DNA of 55,304 bases, from assembly GCA_944392525.1 (NCBI GenBank), contig CALXXB010000004.1, positions 1-55,304 of the forward strand, given 5' to 3'. The DNA comes from an uncultured Clostridia bacterium (GTDB lineage: Bacteria > Bacillota_A > Clostridia > TANB77 > CAG-508). Numbering within the stretch: the first letter of the stretch is position 1; each line of letters opens with the position of its first letter. Positions 19,726 through 29,309 of this stretch are shown here, piece by piece. Made by a program: the position numbers and the translations under genes. The notes beneath the pieces are model-generated. The model searched no databases. It worked only from the letters and a program-made list of their open reading frames with translations, and had not been told where the DNA came from.

Positions 19726-20094
19726 CTATTCATCATAATTCCATAAACCTAATTTTCCTTTTACCTCTATTGGTTTATCAAACTTTTCTTTTAATTCAAC
19801 TTGCCATGCATAGTCTTCTTTAAATATGCTTTTAGTATAAACTTTTAATCTTTCTTCAAAGAATTTAGGAGTTGTTTTTATACAATCTGTAAGTTCTACC
19901 TTTCCAATAATCTTTCCTAATGGCATATCCTTTAAATAACCTTTTAGTCTTTCATAAGCTTCTCTATCAATAGACTTACCTGCATGGATTAATAAATCTC
20001 CTCTATATTTCGTTTTCCAACTTCTAAATTCAAATCTTTTGTAACCTTCAATTATCAAACTTGCCCATGGCTGTTTAATTGTTAATACTTTCAT
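19726..20094 (-). CDS. ASCH domain protein
   Basis: A 122-residue protein that is almost entirely an ASCH domain: MKVLTIKQPWASLIIEGYKR at the N-terminus, then FEFRSWKTKYRGDLLIHAGK. ASCH domains are RNA-binding beta-barrels related to PUA; some members are nucleases or amidohydrolases acting on modified nucleosides. The conserved Lys-Gln-Pro-Trp and the RG(D/E)LLIHAGK strand are present. It stands alone, converging with the sigma operon and 47 bases from the VIT/VWA gene upstream. Its substrate cannot be read from sequence. Confidence 0.85.
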   Translation of the reverse strand: MKVLTIKQPWASLIIEGYKRFEFRSWKTKYRGDLLIHAGKSIDREAYERLKGYLKDMPLGKIIGKVELTDCIKTTPKFFEERLKVYTKSIFKEDYAWQVELKEKFDKPIEVKGKLGLWNYDE

Positions 20095-20140
20095 TATATT
20101 TCTCTCATTTTATTATTTTAAAGCAGTTTAATTAATAATT

Positions 20141-22495
20141 TTAAAATCTATATTCCTTATCAATACTCCAACATACTTTTACTAAAATCTTATCTATATT
20201 TTCTTTTACCAAATCTTTATTAATAATATTATTAAACTCTTTATTTGATATTCTCTCTAAGTCAGTATTTATATTTAAATTTGTAGATAATGCTTTAATA
20301 TAATCTTCATTTAAAAACTCTAATGTATCTTTTATATCAATTACCATATTTTTTGATATATCTTTATAACAAACACATAATAGTTTTTGGTACAAATCAT
20401 TATTTAAAACCTCTTCCTTATTCTTCTTTAAAAATCTAATAAAATCATTATAATTAAATTGACATTCATTTCCTTCTAAGTAATAAATTGCAAATAATAA
20501 ATATGTCAATATAGATTTATTCTCTTGCTTAATAAATTCATTAAAGTATTCTTTTATCTTATTTTCTACAATGCTATCTTCAGGTAAATTGTATTTTTCA
20601 TCTAACCAAGATACTCCTGAATATTCTCTATTTTCTATATTATTGTCTCTTCTTATAAAACTAGGTATATCTAAACTATCTTTTCTATGCTCAGCATACT
20701 CAAAAACCTCATCTTCTTCATCCTCATCATATTCAAAAGCTTGATCTGCTCCTAAATTTGAAAACATATCCCAAACTTTATTCAAAACTCTTCCTCTTCT
20801 AGTTTTTAAAACTTTATCACTTAATGTTGTTTGTTCATATTTAGGAACTTCTAATATCTTGTTGTTTCTCTCATACACTGTTAAGAAAGTTGTATATTTT
20901 GAATTTATATTATATTTTTTAGAAATCTCAATTATCATTTTTTTATAATTTTCTATCTTTTCAATATCATCTGATTTTCTAATATATTCTTCTAGTCTTT
21001 CAATCTCTTGTTTTTCAAATAACAACTCTAAATCAACTCTTGACTTCTTAATATTTTCCTTATTAATTACCCAAACATACTCTTTATTAAGTATCTTTCC
21101 TTTTAACTTTATATCATCTTTTAGATCCTCTATTTTTGCAAAAACATTATAATATTCATAATTAAATAGTGTTGTATTTTCTCTTATTTCATCTAGCAAT
21201 TTATTTTGTCCATAATCAATTTTTATTTCTTCTAAAAGAGGTGTTTGAATTCTAGCAAAAGTTCTTATTATCTTATCATCAATTCTTTCTTTAGGTTTAA
21301 TTAATTCTGCTTTTCCATTTCCTACTTTTGCTAATTCTCTAATAAAATACGCATTTACATTAAAATCTATTCCAAAAGGAAATATTCTACTATTATTTAC
21401 ATTATTTTGTACATAATTTATTATTTGAGCCTCATTTCCAACCTGTCCATCTGTAAATAATAATATTATTTTACTTGCATCTTTTTCATATAAAGCAAAC
21501 TTTAATGGATTCAATATTTCAGTTCCACCTAAAGATTTTAATGACTTAATATATTTTATTGCTCTGTCTAAATTTTCATCATTATATTCTATAGACGAAA
21601 TATTCATTGCTCTAAATTCTGATTCAAATGCTATTATATTAAATTTATCTCCATTATCCAATTGTCTTAAGCATTGTATCACAGCTTCTTTTGTTTGTTC
21701 TAATTTTTCTCCCTCCATAGAACCTGATACATCAATAAGGAAAAGATATTCTTTTTCTTCATCTTCATATCTGTCTAATATCTCTGGCATGAATGACATA
21801 TATAAAATTTTATTATTATCACTTGTATTTGACATCACAGCATTTGATACTAACTCATTCTTCAATTCAATATTTATTTTACAATCTCTAGACATATCAT
21901 AATTTTTAATTTCTACTTTTGTACAATCTTCATCTTCCACTATATTTATTTTATGACTTTGAGATTCTATGCTTTTATAATTTAAAGTTTTATCTATATT
22001 TATATTAAAATCTACTGTATAATCTACTTTTCCATAATTTAATTTACTTGTAATTTTTGATTTATACCTTGGAGTAACAAGAGTTGGAATTATAATTTCA
22101 ATTTTATTATCTATAATTTCAAAATTATCAATATATTTTATTTTTACTTTTACTGTCTCACCTCTATCAACTTTACCAAGAGAAACTTTAAAGATATTTT
22201 CACTCTCCTCCTCCATCATATAAGCACTATTACCTTTAACAATATTTTTTGTATACTCCTTTTTTGCCTTTGTCTTCTCTTTACAAACTCCCTTTAAATG
22301 TTCTTCTCCAACATCTACTTCGAAACCAACCACTGTTGCTGTTTCTATTATTGGGAAAGTATATTCCACCTCTAACACATCTTTTGAATCATTTATAAAT
22401 AACTGCTCAATTTCAAAAGTTCCAAATTTTCCGATTACATTTCCTTCTATTTTTACTTTCTTCAAAGAAAGTCTATCTACATTAATTACTTCCAT
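20141..22495 (-). CDS. VIT and von Willebrand A domain protein
   Basis: A 784-residue protein with an N-terminal VIT domain (about 1-130, including VEYTFPIIETATVVGFEVDV and TKAKKEYTKNIVKGNSAYM) and a von Willebrand A domain starting near 245 with a complete metal site DVSGSM (FLIDVSGSMEGEKLEQTKEA) and the later GGTEIL and LFTDGQVG segments. The C-terminal 300 residues are charged and helical, with an acidic stretch EYDEDEEDEVFEYAE. There is no signal peptide or membrane helix, so it is probably cytoplasmic. VIT/VWA proteins mediate metal-dependent protein contacts; the partner is unknown. It begins 3 bases after the merR gene (GGAGG before the ATG) and shares its promoter. Confidence 0.88.
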   Translation of the reverse strand: MEVINVDRLSLKKVKIEGNVIGKFGTFEIEQLFINDSKDVLEVEYTFPIIETATVVGFEVDVGEEHLKGVCKEKTKAKKEYTKNIVKGNSAYMMEEESENIFKVSLGKVDRGETVKVKIKYIDNFEIIDNKIEIIIPTLVTPRYKSKITSKLNYGKVDYTVDFNINIDKTLNYKSIESQSHKINIVEDEDCTKVEIKNYDMSRDCKINIELKNELVSNAVMSNTSDNNKILYMSFMPEILDRYEDEEKEYLFLIDVSGSMEGEKLEQTKEAVIQCLRQLDNGDKFNIIAFESEFRAMNISSIEYNDENLDRAIKYIKSLKSLGGTEILNPLKFALYEKDASKIILLFTDGQVGNEAQIINYVQNNVNNSRIFPFGIDFNVNAYFIRELAKVGNGKAELIKPKERIDDKIIRTFARIQTPLLEEIKIDYGQNKLLDEIRENTTLFNYEYYNVFAKIEDLKDDIKLKGKILNKEYVWVINKENIKKSRVDLELLFEKQEIERLEEYIRKSDDIEKIENYKKMIIEISKKYNINSKYTTFLTVYERNNKILEVPKYEQTTLSDKVLKTRRGRVLNKVWDMFSNLGADQAFEYDEDEEDEVFEYAEHRKDSLDIPSFIRRDNNIENREYSGVSWLDEKYNLPEDSIVENKIKEYFNEFIKQENKSILTYLLFAIYYLEGNECQFNYNDFIRFLKKNKEEVLNNDLYQKLLCVCYKDISKNMVIDIKDTLEFLNEDYIKALSTNLNINTDLERISNKEFNNIINKDLVKENIDKILVKVCWSIDKEYRF

Positions 22496-22498
22496 ACT

Positions 22499-22882
22499 CT
22501 AATCCTCCATCATCTTTTCTACATATTTTTTTACATTCTCTATAATGTGCTTATATTTTTCACCATTTTCTTTTGTATAATGCATCTCAAAAATGTTACA
22601 AACATTTTCTCTTATATAAACTTCAACTTCAGTATTTTCTTCTATTTTTTCTTCTACTTTTTCCTTAGGATTTTCTAAAATATATTCCCTTATTTTATTT
22701 AATGGCATATATTTCGCTTGTAATTTTTTTATAAGTAACAATCTTTCCAAATGCTCGTCGTTGTAAACACTATTTACTCCTGAACCTTCTGGTGGTAGCA
22801 ACAACCCTTTACTAATATAATAGTGTATCGTTCTTTTTGTTACTCCTGCTTTTTCTGCTAGTTCCGATATTTTATATTCCAT
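22499..22882 (-). CDS. MerR-family transcriptional regulator
   Basis: A 127-residue regulator with the MerR winged helix at the N-terminus (YKISELAEKAGVTKRTIHYY, then SKGLLLPPEGSGVNSVYNDEHLERL) and a short helical dimerisation and effector region. It lacks a recognisable metal-binding cysteine set; only one cysteine is seen, near residue 96. It is co-transcribed with the VIT/VWA gene directly downstream. An 18-bp perfect palindrome lies in its promoter between the -35 and -10 boxes, where MerR-type proteins bind, so it is probably autoregulated. The inducing signal is unknown. Confidence 0.9.
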   Translation of the reverse strand: MEYKISELAEKAGVTKRTIHYYISKGLLLPPEGSGVNSVYNDEHLERLLLIKKLQAKYMPLNKIREYILENPKEKVEEKIEENTEVEVYIRENVCNIFEMHYTKENGEKYKHIIENVKKYVEKMMED

Positions 22883-22904
22883 ATATTATCACCTCGCTAT
22901 AAAT

Positions 22905-22933
22905 ATTTTATCATCGTTACGTAACGATGTCAA
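22905..22933 (-). promoter_or_regulatory. Promoter with embedded palindromic operator of the merR-VIT/VWA operon
   Basis: On the minus strand a perfect TTGACA -35 (22928-22933) and TAAAAT -10 (22905-22910) are 17 bases apart. The spacer and half of the -35 form the perfect palindrome CATCGTTAC/GTAACGATG (22912-22929). A normal 17-base spacer, rather than the 19-20 of classic MerR-activated promoters, suggests repression when the protein is bound. Confidence 0.8.
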
Positions 22934-22944
22934 GATGTATATAA

Positions 22945-22972
22945 AAAAAAGATGAGTATTAAAACTCATCTT
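22945..22972 (-). terminator. Intrinsic terminator of the PSP1 gene
   Basis: On the minus strand AAGATGAGT and ACTCATCTT form a 9-bp stem with a short A/T loop, followed by a run of T. The stop codon of the PSP1 gene lies within it. It ends the transcript of the holB-PSP1 genes just before the merR promoter. Confidence 0.85.
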
Positions 22973-23882
22973 GGTTTGTATCCATTTTCTTATCTTCTTG
23001 CTCTAACTTTTCTAGTTCTTCTAATTCCTTTTGATGTTCTATTTCTTCTTCATCAACCTTTTCAGCTTTATTATCTTTAATTATAGTAATTTCACTTGCT
23101 GGATATTTCTTTGATACAAAATTGTCTCCATCTTTTACTTTTACTCTAATAATTTCTCTTAAAGTCTCTATGTTATCAACTTCACCCTCACCATCTGGTG
23201 TTTTAACAATTGCTCCAATGCTTGGAAGTCTTTTTAATTTTTCCTCATAAACGTCACTTTCATATTTTAAGCAGCACATAAGTCTACCACAATTTCCTGA
23301 TATCTTACTTGGATTAAGAGATAGATTTTGTTCTTTTGCCATCTTTATAGAAACAGCTTCAAAATCTCTTAAGAATGTACAACAGCAAAGTTCTCTTCCG
23401 CAGACACCATTTCCACCTATTCTTTTTACTTCATCTCTTACACCAATTTGTCTTAATTCGATTCTAGTTTTATAAATTGCCGCTAAGTCTTTTACTAACT
23501 CTCTAAAATCGATTCTTCCATCAGCTGTAAAATAAAACAAGATTTTACTATCATCAAATTTATATTCTACATCTGTTAATGTCATAGCTAATCCATGTTC
23601 TTTTATTTTCTTTTGACAAGTTTTAAAAGCTTCTTTTTCTTTTCTTCTGCATTCTTCAAAATGTTTATGGTCTCTTCCATTTGCAATTCTAATAACCTTT
23701 TTCAAAGGTGCAACTATTTTTTCATCTTCGACAAAACGGTTCGGAATTACAACTTCACCATACTCTTCACCTTGAGCAGTTTCAACTATTACTTTTACTC
23801 CCTTTTTTACTTTTAAATTTTTAGGATTAAAGAAATATATTTTACCTAATTTTTTAAATCTAACTCCTATTATATTTTTCAA
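22959..23882 (-). CDS. PSP1-domain protein, YaaT-like regulatory iron-sulfur protein
   Basis: A homologue of Bacillus YaaT/RicT, about 307 residues. In the Ric complex this protein helps RNase Y action and development and binds an iron-sulfur cluster. It shows the PSP1 core GVRFKKLGKIYFF at the start, FYFTADGRIDFRELVKDLA in the middle, and the conserved cysteine region NGVCGRELCCCTFL then NCGRLMCCLKYE, followed by an acidic, Glu/Lys-rich tail. I prefer the TTG start at 23882 (giving LKNIIGVRF), because GGGAGG lies at the right distance and the codon overlaps the holB stop. An ATG exists at 23897 without its own site. Placement next to holB is common in Bacillota. Confidence 0.9.
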   Translation of the reverse strand: MKNIIGVRFKKLGKIYFFNPKNLKVKKGVKVIVETAQGEEYGEVVIPNRFVEDEKIVAPLKKVIRIANGRDHKHFEECRRKEKEAFKTCQKKIKEHGLAMTLTDVEYKFDDSKILFYFTADGRIDFRELVKDLAAIYKTRIELRQIGVRDEVKRIGGNGVCGRELCCCTFLRDFEAVSIKMAKEQNLSLNPSKISGNCGRLMCCLKYESDVYEEKLKRLPSIGAIVKTPDGEGEVDNIETLREIIRVKVKDGDNFVSKKYPASEITIIKDNKAEKVDEEEIEHQKELEELEKLEQEDKKMDTNQDEF

Positions 23883-24766
23883 ACTACTTCCTCCCATATA
23901 TTAAATAACATATTGTCTATACTCATATCATAATTTGCATTTTGATCAATTCTTCTCTTAGTATTTTCCACAATTTTTATACAATCTGTGTATTTCACAT
24001 TTTCTTTTGATTTCTTTAATAGGATTATATTTATATAATCTAACATATCAAATATTTCATCTTTTGAAGTATATAATATGTCCAATTTTTTTATTAAATC
24101 TATTAAGTCTTCTTTTTCTATATTTTCTATTGCTTGTTCAATTATTAAATACTCTTCTTGTTTATCTTTAAGTTCTATTGCCTTTCCAATACTTCCCTGA
24201 AATACATCTAACATATTAGAGGTAACATTCATATTATAATTTTCTTGTAAATATTTTTCCATATCAGAATCACTGATAGAATTAAAATGTATAATCATGC
24301 ATCTTGATTTTATTGTAGCAAGGAATTCATTTTCGTTTTCACCAATCAAGATTATTGTTACAAATTCTGGTGGTTCTTCCAAAGTTTTTAATAATGCGTT
24401 TTGTGCTTCTTTTGTCATAAAATCTGCATTATCAATTATATAAACCTTACTTCTAGATATAATTGGCTTTTCTTGTACTCCTCTTTGCATATTTCTAATT
24501 TGGTCGATTTTTATAGCATTTCCATCTGGCTCTATAACAAAGAAGTCTGGATTATTTTGACCATCAAATTCTAGACAAGACTTACAATTATCACAATATT
24601 TATTATCACCTAAGCAAAGAATAGCTTTTGCAAATTCTTTTGCTATCATCTTTTTTCCAATTCCTGACTTACCAACAAATAAATAGCTATGTGATACTTT
24701 ATTATTATTTACTGATTCTTGTAATAAGTTTTTTATTTTATCATTTCCTAGAATATTTTGAAACAT
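23879..24766 (-). CDS. holB: DNA polymerase III subunit delta'
   Basis: Clamp-loader subunit of the replicative polymerase. The 295-residue protein has Walker A GKSGIGKKMIAKEF (about 33-46), the zinc-binding cysteines in CLGDNKYCDNCKSC, the segment AQNALLKTLEEPPEFV of the AAA+ fold and the sensor SRC motif (IKSRCMIIHF). It starts at ATG after AAGGAGAG and overlaps the PSP1 start at its end. The neighbouring lepB and PSP1 genes form one transcript in the same direction. Length and motifs are normal. Confidence 0.92.
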   Translation of the reverse strand: MFQNILGNDKIKNLLQESVNNNKVSHSYLFVGKSGIGKKMIAKEFAKAILCLGDNKYCDNCKSCLEFDGQNNPDFFVIEPDGNAIKIDQIRNMQRGVQEKPIISRSKVYIIDNADFMTKEAQNALLKTLEEPPEFVTIILIGENENEFLATIKSRCMIIHFNSISDSDMEKYLQENYNMNVTSNMLDVFQGSIGKAIELKDKQEEYLIIEQAIENIEKEDLIDLIKKLDILYTSKDEIFDMLDYINIILLKKSKENVKYTDCIKIVENTKRRIDQNANYDMSIDNMLFNIWEEVV

Positions 24767-24780
24767 TTGGTGCTCTCCTT

Positions 24781-25413
24781 CTATTCTACTTTACCCCATT
24801 TGTCTAGTGGCCAAATTCTAATTGCTACTGTACTTTCTATTTTCTCTAATGGAATACAACCAAATGCTCTACAGTCTGTACTATGATTTCTATTGTCTCC
24901 CATTGCAAATACACAATTTTCTGGTACAACAAAATCATCAAAGCCAACTCCTTGAACATCTGTTACCACTCCATCTTGTAAATATGGCTCATCTAACTCT
25001 TCATCATTAATATATACTTTACCATCTTTTATCTGAACATGTTCTCCAGGTAAGGCTATAACTCTTTTTATATAACTTCTCTTTCCTATTTCCAAGAAGT
25101 TTCTTACAAACCATTCCCATCCATTTCTTTCTTTATACTGTGCTACTGGATTAGATACATCTATTTCAGATGGTGAATATTCAATTTTTGCTGGCTCTTC
25201 AAAAGTTATTATCTCTCCTCTTTCAGGTAAAGTTTTTGTTGTTCTTCCCCATCTATTTAACCATAATCTTTGATTTTGTTCCAAAGTTGGATACATTGAA
25301 CTCATTTGAACAACTGTTGGTGTTCCTATAAAATAACGAAATAACATTGCAAGCACTAATGCAATTATAATACAATATACCCATTCTAATATTTCCTTGA
25401 CTGTTGAATTCAA
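24781..25413 (-). CDS. lepB: Signal peptidase I
   Basis: Removes signal peptides from secreted proteins at the outer face of the membrane. The 210-residue protein has one N-terminal membrane helix (about 8-28), the catalytic serine in SSMYPTL (near 38), the catalytic lysine in YIKRVIALPGE (near 118) and the conserved GDNRNHSTDCRAFG near the C-terminus, where the usual serine of DSR is a cysteine. The start is TTG at 25413 behind GGGAGAG. It sits 14 bases upstream of holB. Size is typical of Gram-positive Sip-type enzymes. Confidence 0.93.
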   Translation of the reverse strand: MNSTVKEILEWVYCIIIALVLAMLFRYFIGTPTVVQMSSMYPTLEQNQRLWLNRWGRTTKTLPERGEIITFEEPAKIEYSPSEIDVSNPVAQYKERNGWEWFVRNFLEIGKRSYIKRVIALPGEHVQIKDGKVYINDEELDEPYLQDGVVTDVQGVGFDDFVVPENCVFAMGDNRNHSTDCRAFGCIPLEKIESTVAIRIWPLDKWGKVE

Positions 25414-25487
25414 TTTTATCTCTCCCTTATTTTAACTTTAGTTTTTCTTGACTTTTCCATTATACATTATTTTTCCAAATTTATCAA

Positions 25488-26939
25488 CTAAAATTCCTGC
25501 TTTGTTGGAATTCTAATTACAACCTCAGTTCCTTGTCCCACTACACTTTTAATGTCTATACTTCCACCATTTTTATCAAGTATCTCTTTGGCTATAGAAA
25601 GTCCAAGTCCTGTTCCTCCCATTTCTCTTGTACGAGCCTTATCTACGCGGTAAAATCTCTCGAATATTCTTCCTAAATCTTCTTCAGGAATTCCTATTCC
25701 ATTATCAAATACTTTGATATATGCATCATTATAAACAAATCCCACATATATCTTTATTTCTCCACCATCTGGTGTATATTTTATACTATTTGATAATATA
25801 TTTAAAACTACTCTTTCTATATCGTCTTTATTTGCATAAACAGGTGGCACATCTGCTGTCACAAAACAATTTACTGTATGATTCTTTTTCTTTATTTCTA
25901 TTCCTAGCTTGTCCTGGCATTTTTTTACCAAATCACCTAAATCAAATGATTCTTTAGTTGCTGAATTTTTATTATTATCATATCTTGAAAGTGTCAATAA
26001 ATCTGTAACTAACCTTGCCATTCTTCTAGCTTCTGTCGCTATTACATTTAAGAACTTACTTTGAGTTTCTTTATCATATTCACCTTCTAATAAAGTATCT
26101 GCATATCCCATAATTGAAGTTATTGGTGTCTTTAATTCATGTGATACATCTGCAACCAATTCTTTTTGCATATTATCTAATTTTACATGTTCTGTAATAT
26201 CTTGGATAACAGCAATTACACCATCTGGTCTTTCTGTATCGTTCTTAAATGGTGCGAAAAATACATTCATATAGTTATCATCAACTCGTATTCTTTGTTC
26301 TGTTGATGTCCAATTCTCTAAGTAAATGATTTTTTCCATATTAATATTTACATCAAATTTTTTAAATATTTGATCAAAAGTTTCATCTTCTGGTCTAATA
26401 CTCAAAAACTTCTTAGCAGCTGGATTTATTAAGATAACTTCACCTTGTCTATTAAACGCTATAATTCCATCTGTCATATGTAGAAGTATTGTTTCTATTT
26501 GGTTTTTCTGTGTTGAAACTTCACTTAGTTTTTCTTTTAACTCAGTAGTCATAAGTCCAAGAACATCTTCTAGGTTGTCCATATCTGTTTTCTTTTTTGA
26601 TTTTGTTTTCTTTGTTCCATCTTTATCTTCTTCAGCAATCTTTTCAGCACTCTTTATTAATTTATTAATTGGATAAATTACAAATCTTGATAAAAATACA
26701 AATATGAAAATTCCTACAATTAAGAAAACTACTGTGCATATTGTTAATGTTATAAATGTATTGTTTTTTATATTTGTAATTATATCTGAAATCTGTCCCA
26801 AGTTTTCTAATGTTCCACTTTCTATTCCACTATTTAATACGTTTAATGAATACATATAGAAACAACCAAGTCCACCTATTAAAATTATTCCTACTAAGAA
26901 AAATACTAATATAATTTTAAACTGTATACTTTTAATCAT
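25488..26939 (-). CDS. Membrane sensor histidine kinase, WalK/PhoR type
   Basis: A 483-residue kinase. Two membrane helices (about 8-28 and 58-84) flank a very short extracytoplasmic loop of about 30 residues, followed by a HAMP linker, a PAS domain (about 140-240, MTDGIIAFNRQGEVILINPA), the phospho-acceptor helix VADVSHELKTPITSIMGY with its histidine near 262, and the ATPase domain with N box, VFDNGIGIPEEDLGRIF and GTGLGLSIAKEIL. The family controls wall metabolism or phosphate. No response regulator lies next to it. The only one in this window, a WalR-type protein at 44.8 kb, is a possible partner. It is 10 bases after murG. Confidence 0.9.
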   Translation of the reverse strand: MIKSIQFKIILVFFLVGIILIGGLGCFYMYSLNVLNSGIESGTLENLGQISDIITNIKNNTFITLTICTVVFLIVGIFIFVFLSRFVIYPINKLIKSAEKIAEEDKDGTKKTKSKKKTDMDNLEDVLGLMTTELKEKLSEVSTQKNQIETILLHMTDGIIAFNRQGEVILINPAAKKFLSIRPEDETFDQIFKKFDVNINMEKIIYLENWTSTEQRIRVDDNYMNVFFAPFKNDTERPDGVIAVIQDITEHVKLDNMQKELVADVSHELKTPITSIMGYADTLLEGEYDKETQSKFLNVIATEARRMARLVTDLLTLSRYDNNKNSATKESFDLGDLVKKCQDKLGIEIKKKNHTVNCFVTADVPPVYANKDDIERVVLNILSNSIKYTPDGGEIKIYVGFVYNDAYIKVFDNGIGIPEEDLGRIFERFYRVDKARTREMGGTGLGLSIAKEILDKNGGSIDIKSVVGQGTEVVIRIPTKQEF

Positions 26940-26949
26940 CGTTTTACCT

Positions 26950-28065
26950 CTATTTAACTAATTTTTTTATTTCTTCATATATCTTGTCTTCTGCATCTAC
27001 TGTTGATATTTTTAATGCGTTTTCTCCCATCTTTCTCATTTCATCTTTATCTAAAACAATCTCTTCTATTGCTTTATTTAATTTTTCACCATTCATTTCA
27101 TCATTTAATATTATTTTAGCTGCTCCCACATTTTCCAATGCTTTTGCATTATATAATTGATGATTATGGCTTACATTTGGAAGAGGAACTAATATTGATG
27201 GTTTTCCTAAATTTGATATTTCTGTGATTGTCATTGCACCACTTCTTGCAACAATACAATCAACCACATTCATAAGTTCTTCCATATTATATATGTATGG
27301 TATGATTTTCATATTTGGTATATTGTTAATATTTAAACTCAAATTTTCTAATTCTTCTTTTATATTATCAAATTGTTTTGGTCCTGTTGCCCAAATCATC
27401 TGATAATCTTTATTCTTTTTATCTTTTATTATCTCTACAATTGTATCATTAATTTTCTTAGCCCCTTGACTTCCACCAAATACTAACACAATTGGCTTAT
27501 CTGTTTTTAATCCTACATCAGATATTATTCCATTTTTCTTTGCTTCAGAATAATTTTGTTTTTTAATCTTTACAGGTGTTCCTGTAAAAACAACATTCTT
27601 ACAATTTTTAATTCTTGGTACAGCATCTTTAAAAGAAACAAGTATTGTGTTTGTTTTTCTCGCAAGCATTTTAACAGCCTTTCCTGGAAATGCATTAGAT
27701 TCATGTAATAAAGTTGGAATCTTTAAACTATGTGCAGCAGTAATTGTTGCACCACAAATATATCCACCTGTTCCTATTACTATATCTGGCTTAAATTCTT
27801 TTATTATTTTTTTTGCCTCTCCAAAACCTTTTAAAGTTTTATACATTTTCTTTAAATTTTCTATTGATATTTCTTTACTTAAACCATAAGCATCTATTGT
27901 TTTTAATTTATATCCTGCTCTTGGAACTAAGTCATTTTCTAATCCTCTTGTTGTACCTATAAATATAATTTCTGAATCTTTTTGTTCTTGTTTTATTTTA
28001 TTTGCTATTGCAAGACCTGGATTAATATGTCCTGCCGTTCCTGCTGCTGCGATTATAACCTTCAT
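26950..28065 (-). CDS. murG: UDP-GlcNAc:lipid I GlcNAc transferase MurG
   Basis: Adds N-acetylglucosamine to lipid I to make lipid II on the inner membrane face. The 371-residue protein is full length. It has the N-terminal glycine loop AAGTAGHINPGLAIA, GGYICGATITAAHSLKIPTL, LLHESNAFPG, the second-domain loop VFGGSQGAKKIN and the C-terminal donor-binding segment ARSGAMTITEISNLGKPSIL. The start ATG follows GGAGGTAAATAA. It comes after the frameshifted ftsW, separated by a hairpin, in the usual dcw gene order. Confidence 0.94.
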   Translation of the reverse strand: MKVIIAAAGTAGHINPGLAIANKIKQEQKDSEIIFIGTTRGLENDLVPRAGYKLKTIDAYGLSKEISIENLKKMYKTLKGFGEAKKIIKEFKPDIVIGTGGYICGATITAAHSLKIPTLLHESNAFPGKAVKMLARKTNTILVSFKDAVPRIKNCKNVVFTGTPVKIKKQNYSEAKKNGIISDVGLKTDKPIVLVFGGSQGAKKINDTIVEIIKDKKNKDYQMIWATGPKQFDNIKEELENLSLNINNIPNMKIIPYIYNMEELMNVVDCIVARSGAMTITEISNLGKPSILVPLPNVSHNHQLYNAKALENVGAAKIILNDEMNGEKLNKAIEEIVLDKDEMRKMGENALKISTVDAEDKIYEEIKKLVK

Positions 28066-28093
28066 TTATTTACCTCCATATTTTATGAAATAA

Positions 28094-28129
28094 GAGACAC
28101 TTTTATTATATATATTTCCAAAGTGTCTC
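28094..28129 (-). terminator. Hairpin between ftsW and murG
   Basis: Inverted repeat GAGACACTTT (minus strand, 28120-28129) with AAAGTGTCTC (28094-28103) and a 16-base AT loop. It lies just after the restored ftsW stop at 28137 and before the murG ribosome-binding site. The T run after it is weak (TTATTT), so it may be a leaky terminator or a processing site. Confidence 0.5.
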
Positions 28130-28136
28130 AAAATTT

Positions 28137-29268
28137 TTATTCTTTTGCTGATGCTCTTGATATATTTAATAAAATTCCCATCTCGCACAATAATATAAAT
28201 AAAGCAGTACCACCGGTAACTAAAGAACGGAAGTGGCATTCCTGTTGCTGGCATTGATGATGTTACAACTGCTATATTTATAACTACTTGAATTGCAACT
28301 AATGCTGTTATACCAATTGCAAGTAGACTTCCAAACATATCTGGAGCTTTCATTGCAATTAATATACCTCTCCATATTAATATTGCAAATAATATTATTA
28401 CTACTGCACAACCAATAAATCCTAATTCTTCTCCTAAAATTGAGAAAATAAAATCATTATGAGGCTCTGGTATGTATAAATATTTTTGTTTACTTTCGCC
28501 TAATCCTGCACCAAACAATCCACCTGAGCCAATTGCATATAAACTTTGAATAACTTGCCAACCATCTCCTGTTGCATCCTTCCATGGGTCTAGGAATGTT
28601 ATTACCCTTTGTAAACGATATGGTTCTTTTACTATCAAAAATATTGCTGCAGGTATTCCAACAATTCCACCAGTTGCTAAGAAATGCCAAAATTTACAAC
28701 CAGCCATAATCATCATAATTGAGCAGATTCCTATAATAACAATTGATGCGCTAAAATGTGGTTCTAATAAAAGTAACACTATAATTGGTGCTAAGAAAAG
28801 CATGTGTTTTATAAATCCTTTTCCGTAATTTTGAAGTTCATCTCTATTTTTTACCAATATTCCTGCATAAAATATAATCATCAATAATTTTACAAGCTCT
28901 GAAGGTTGGAAGGATAATGTTTCTGTAATATAAATCCATCTTTTAGCCCCATTTATAGTTCTTCCTGCTACAAGTACTAATGCTAGCAAAATAAACGCTA
29001 TTACCCATGCATGTTTATAAAACTTCTGATAAAATCTATAATCTATTTTAGATATAAATAGCATTGCAATTATTCCCAAAACAGCAAAAATAAGTTGTTT
29101 AGAAAAATATGAATAACTATTTCCATCTTCTGCTAGTGCTGATGGCGAACTTGCAGAAAGTACCATAATTAGCCCTATTGATAATAGCAATAAAATCGTT
29201 ATTACCAATGTAAAATCTATTGGATTATTTACAAAGCTTGAAAAAGTTTTGTTCTTCTTTTTTGCCAT
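28137..29268 (-). pseudogene. ftsW: FtsW/SpoVE lipid II glycan polymerase with a C-terminal +1 frameshift
   Basis: SEDS-family peptidoglycan polymerase with ten expected membrane helices, acting with a class B PBP in division or spore cortex synthesis. The frame is normal through MPATGMPLPFFSY, where the family continues GGTALFILL. Here the reading passes into an unrelated tail instead. One extra base in the CC of TACCGGTGG (28215-28216) causes this: skipping it gives GGTALFILLCEMGILLNISR, ending in AKE and a stop at 28137, a perfect FtsW end. As written, translation runs on to 28066 through the hairpin and reaches the murG start. The lost part includes the last membrane helix. A sequencing error or a real mutation are both possible. 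Confidence 0.85.
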
Positions 29269-29309
29269 ATAAATTTCTTCCTTCCTTAACTTTTGTTTCT
29301 ATTTTAATT

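Noticed and set aside
28220..28690. Small minus-strand frames inside ftsW (63 and 66 residues).
   Set aside because: They are out-of-frame readings of the ftsW coding sequence with Ser/Asn/Cys-rich composition.
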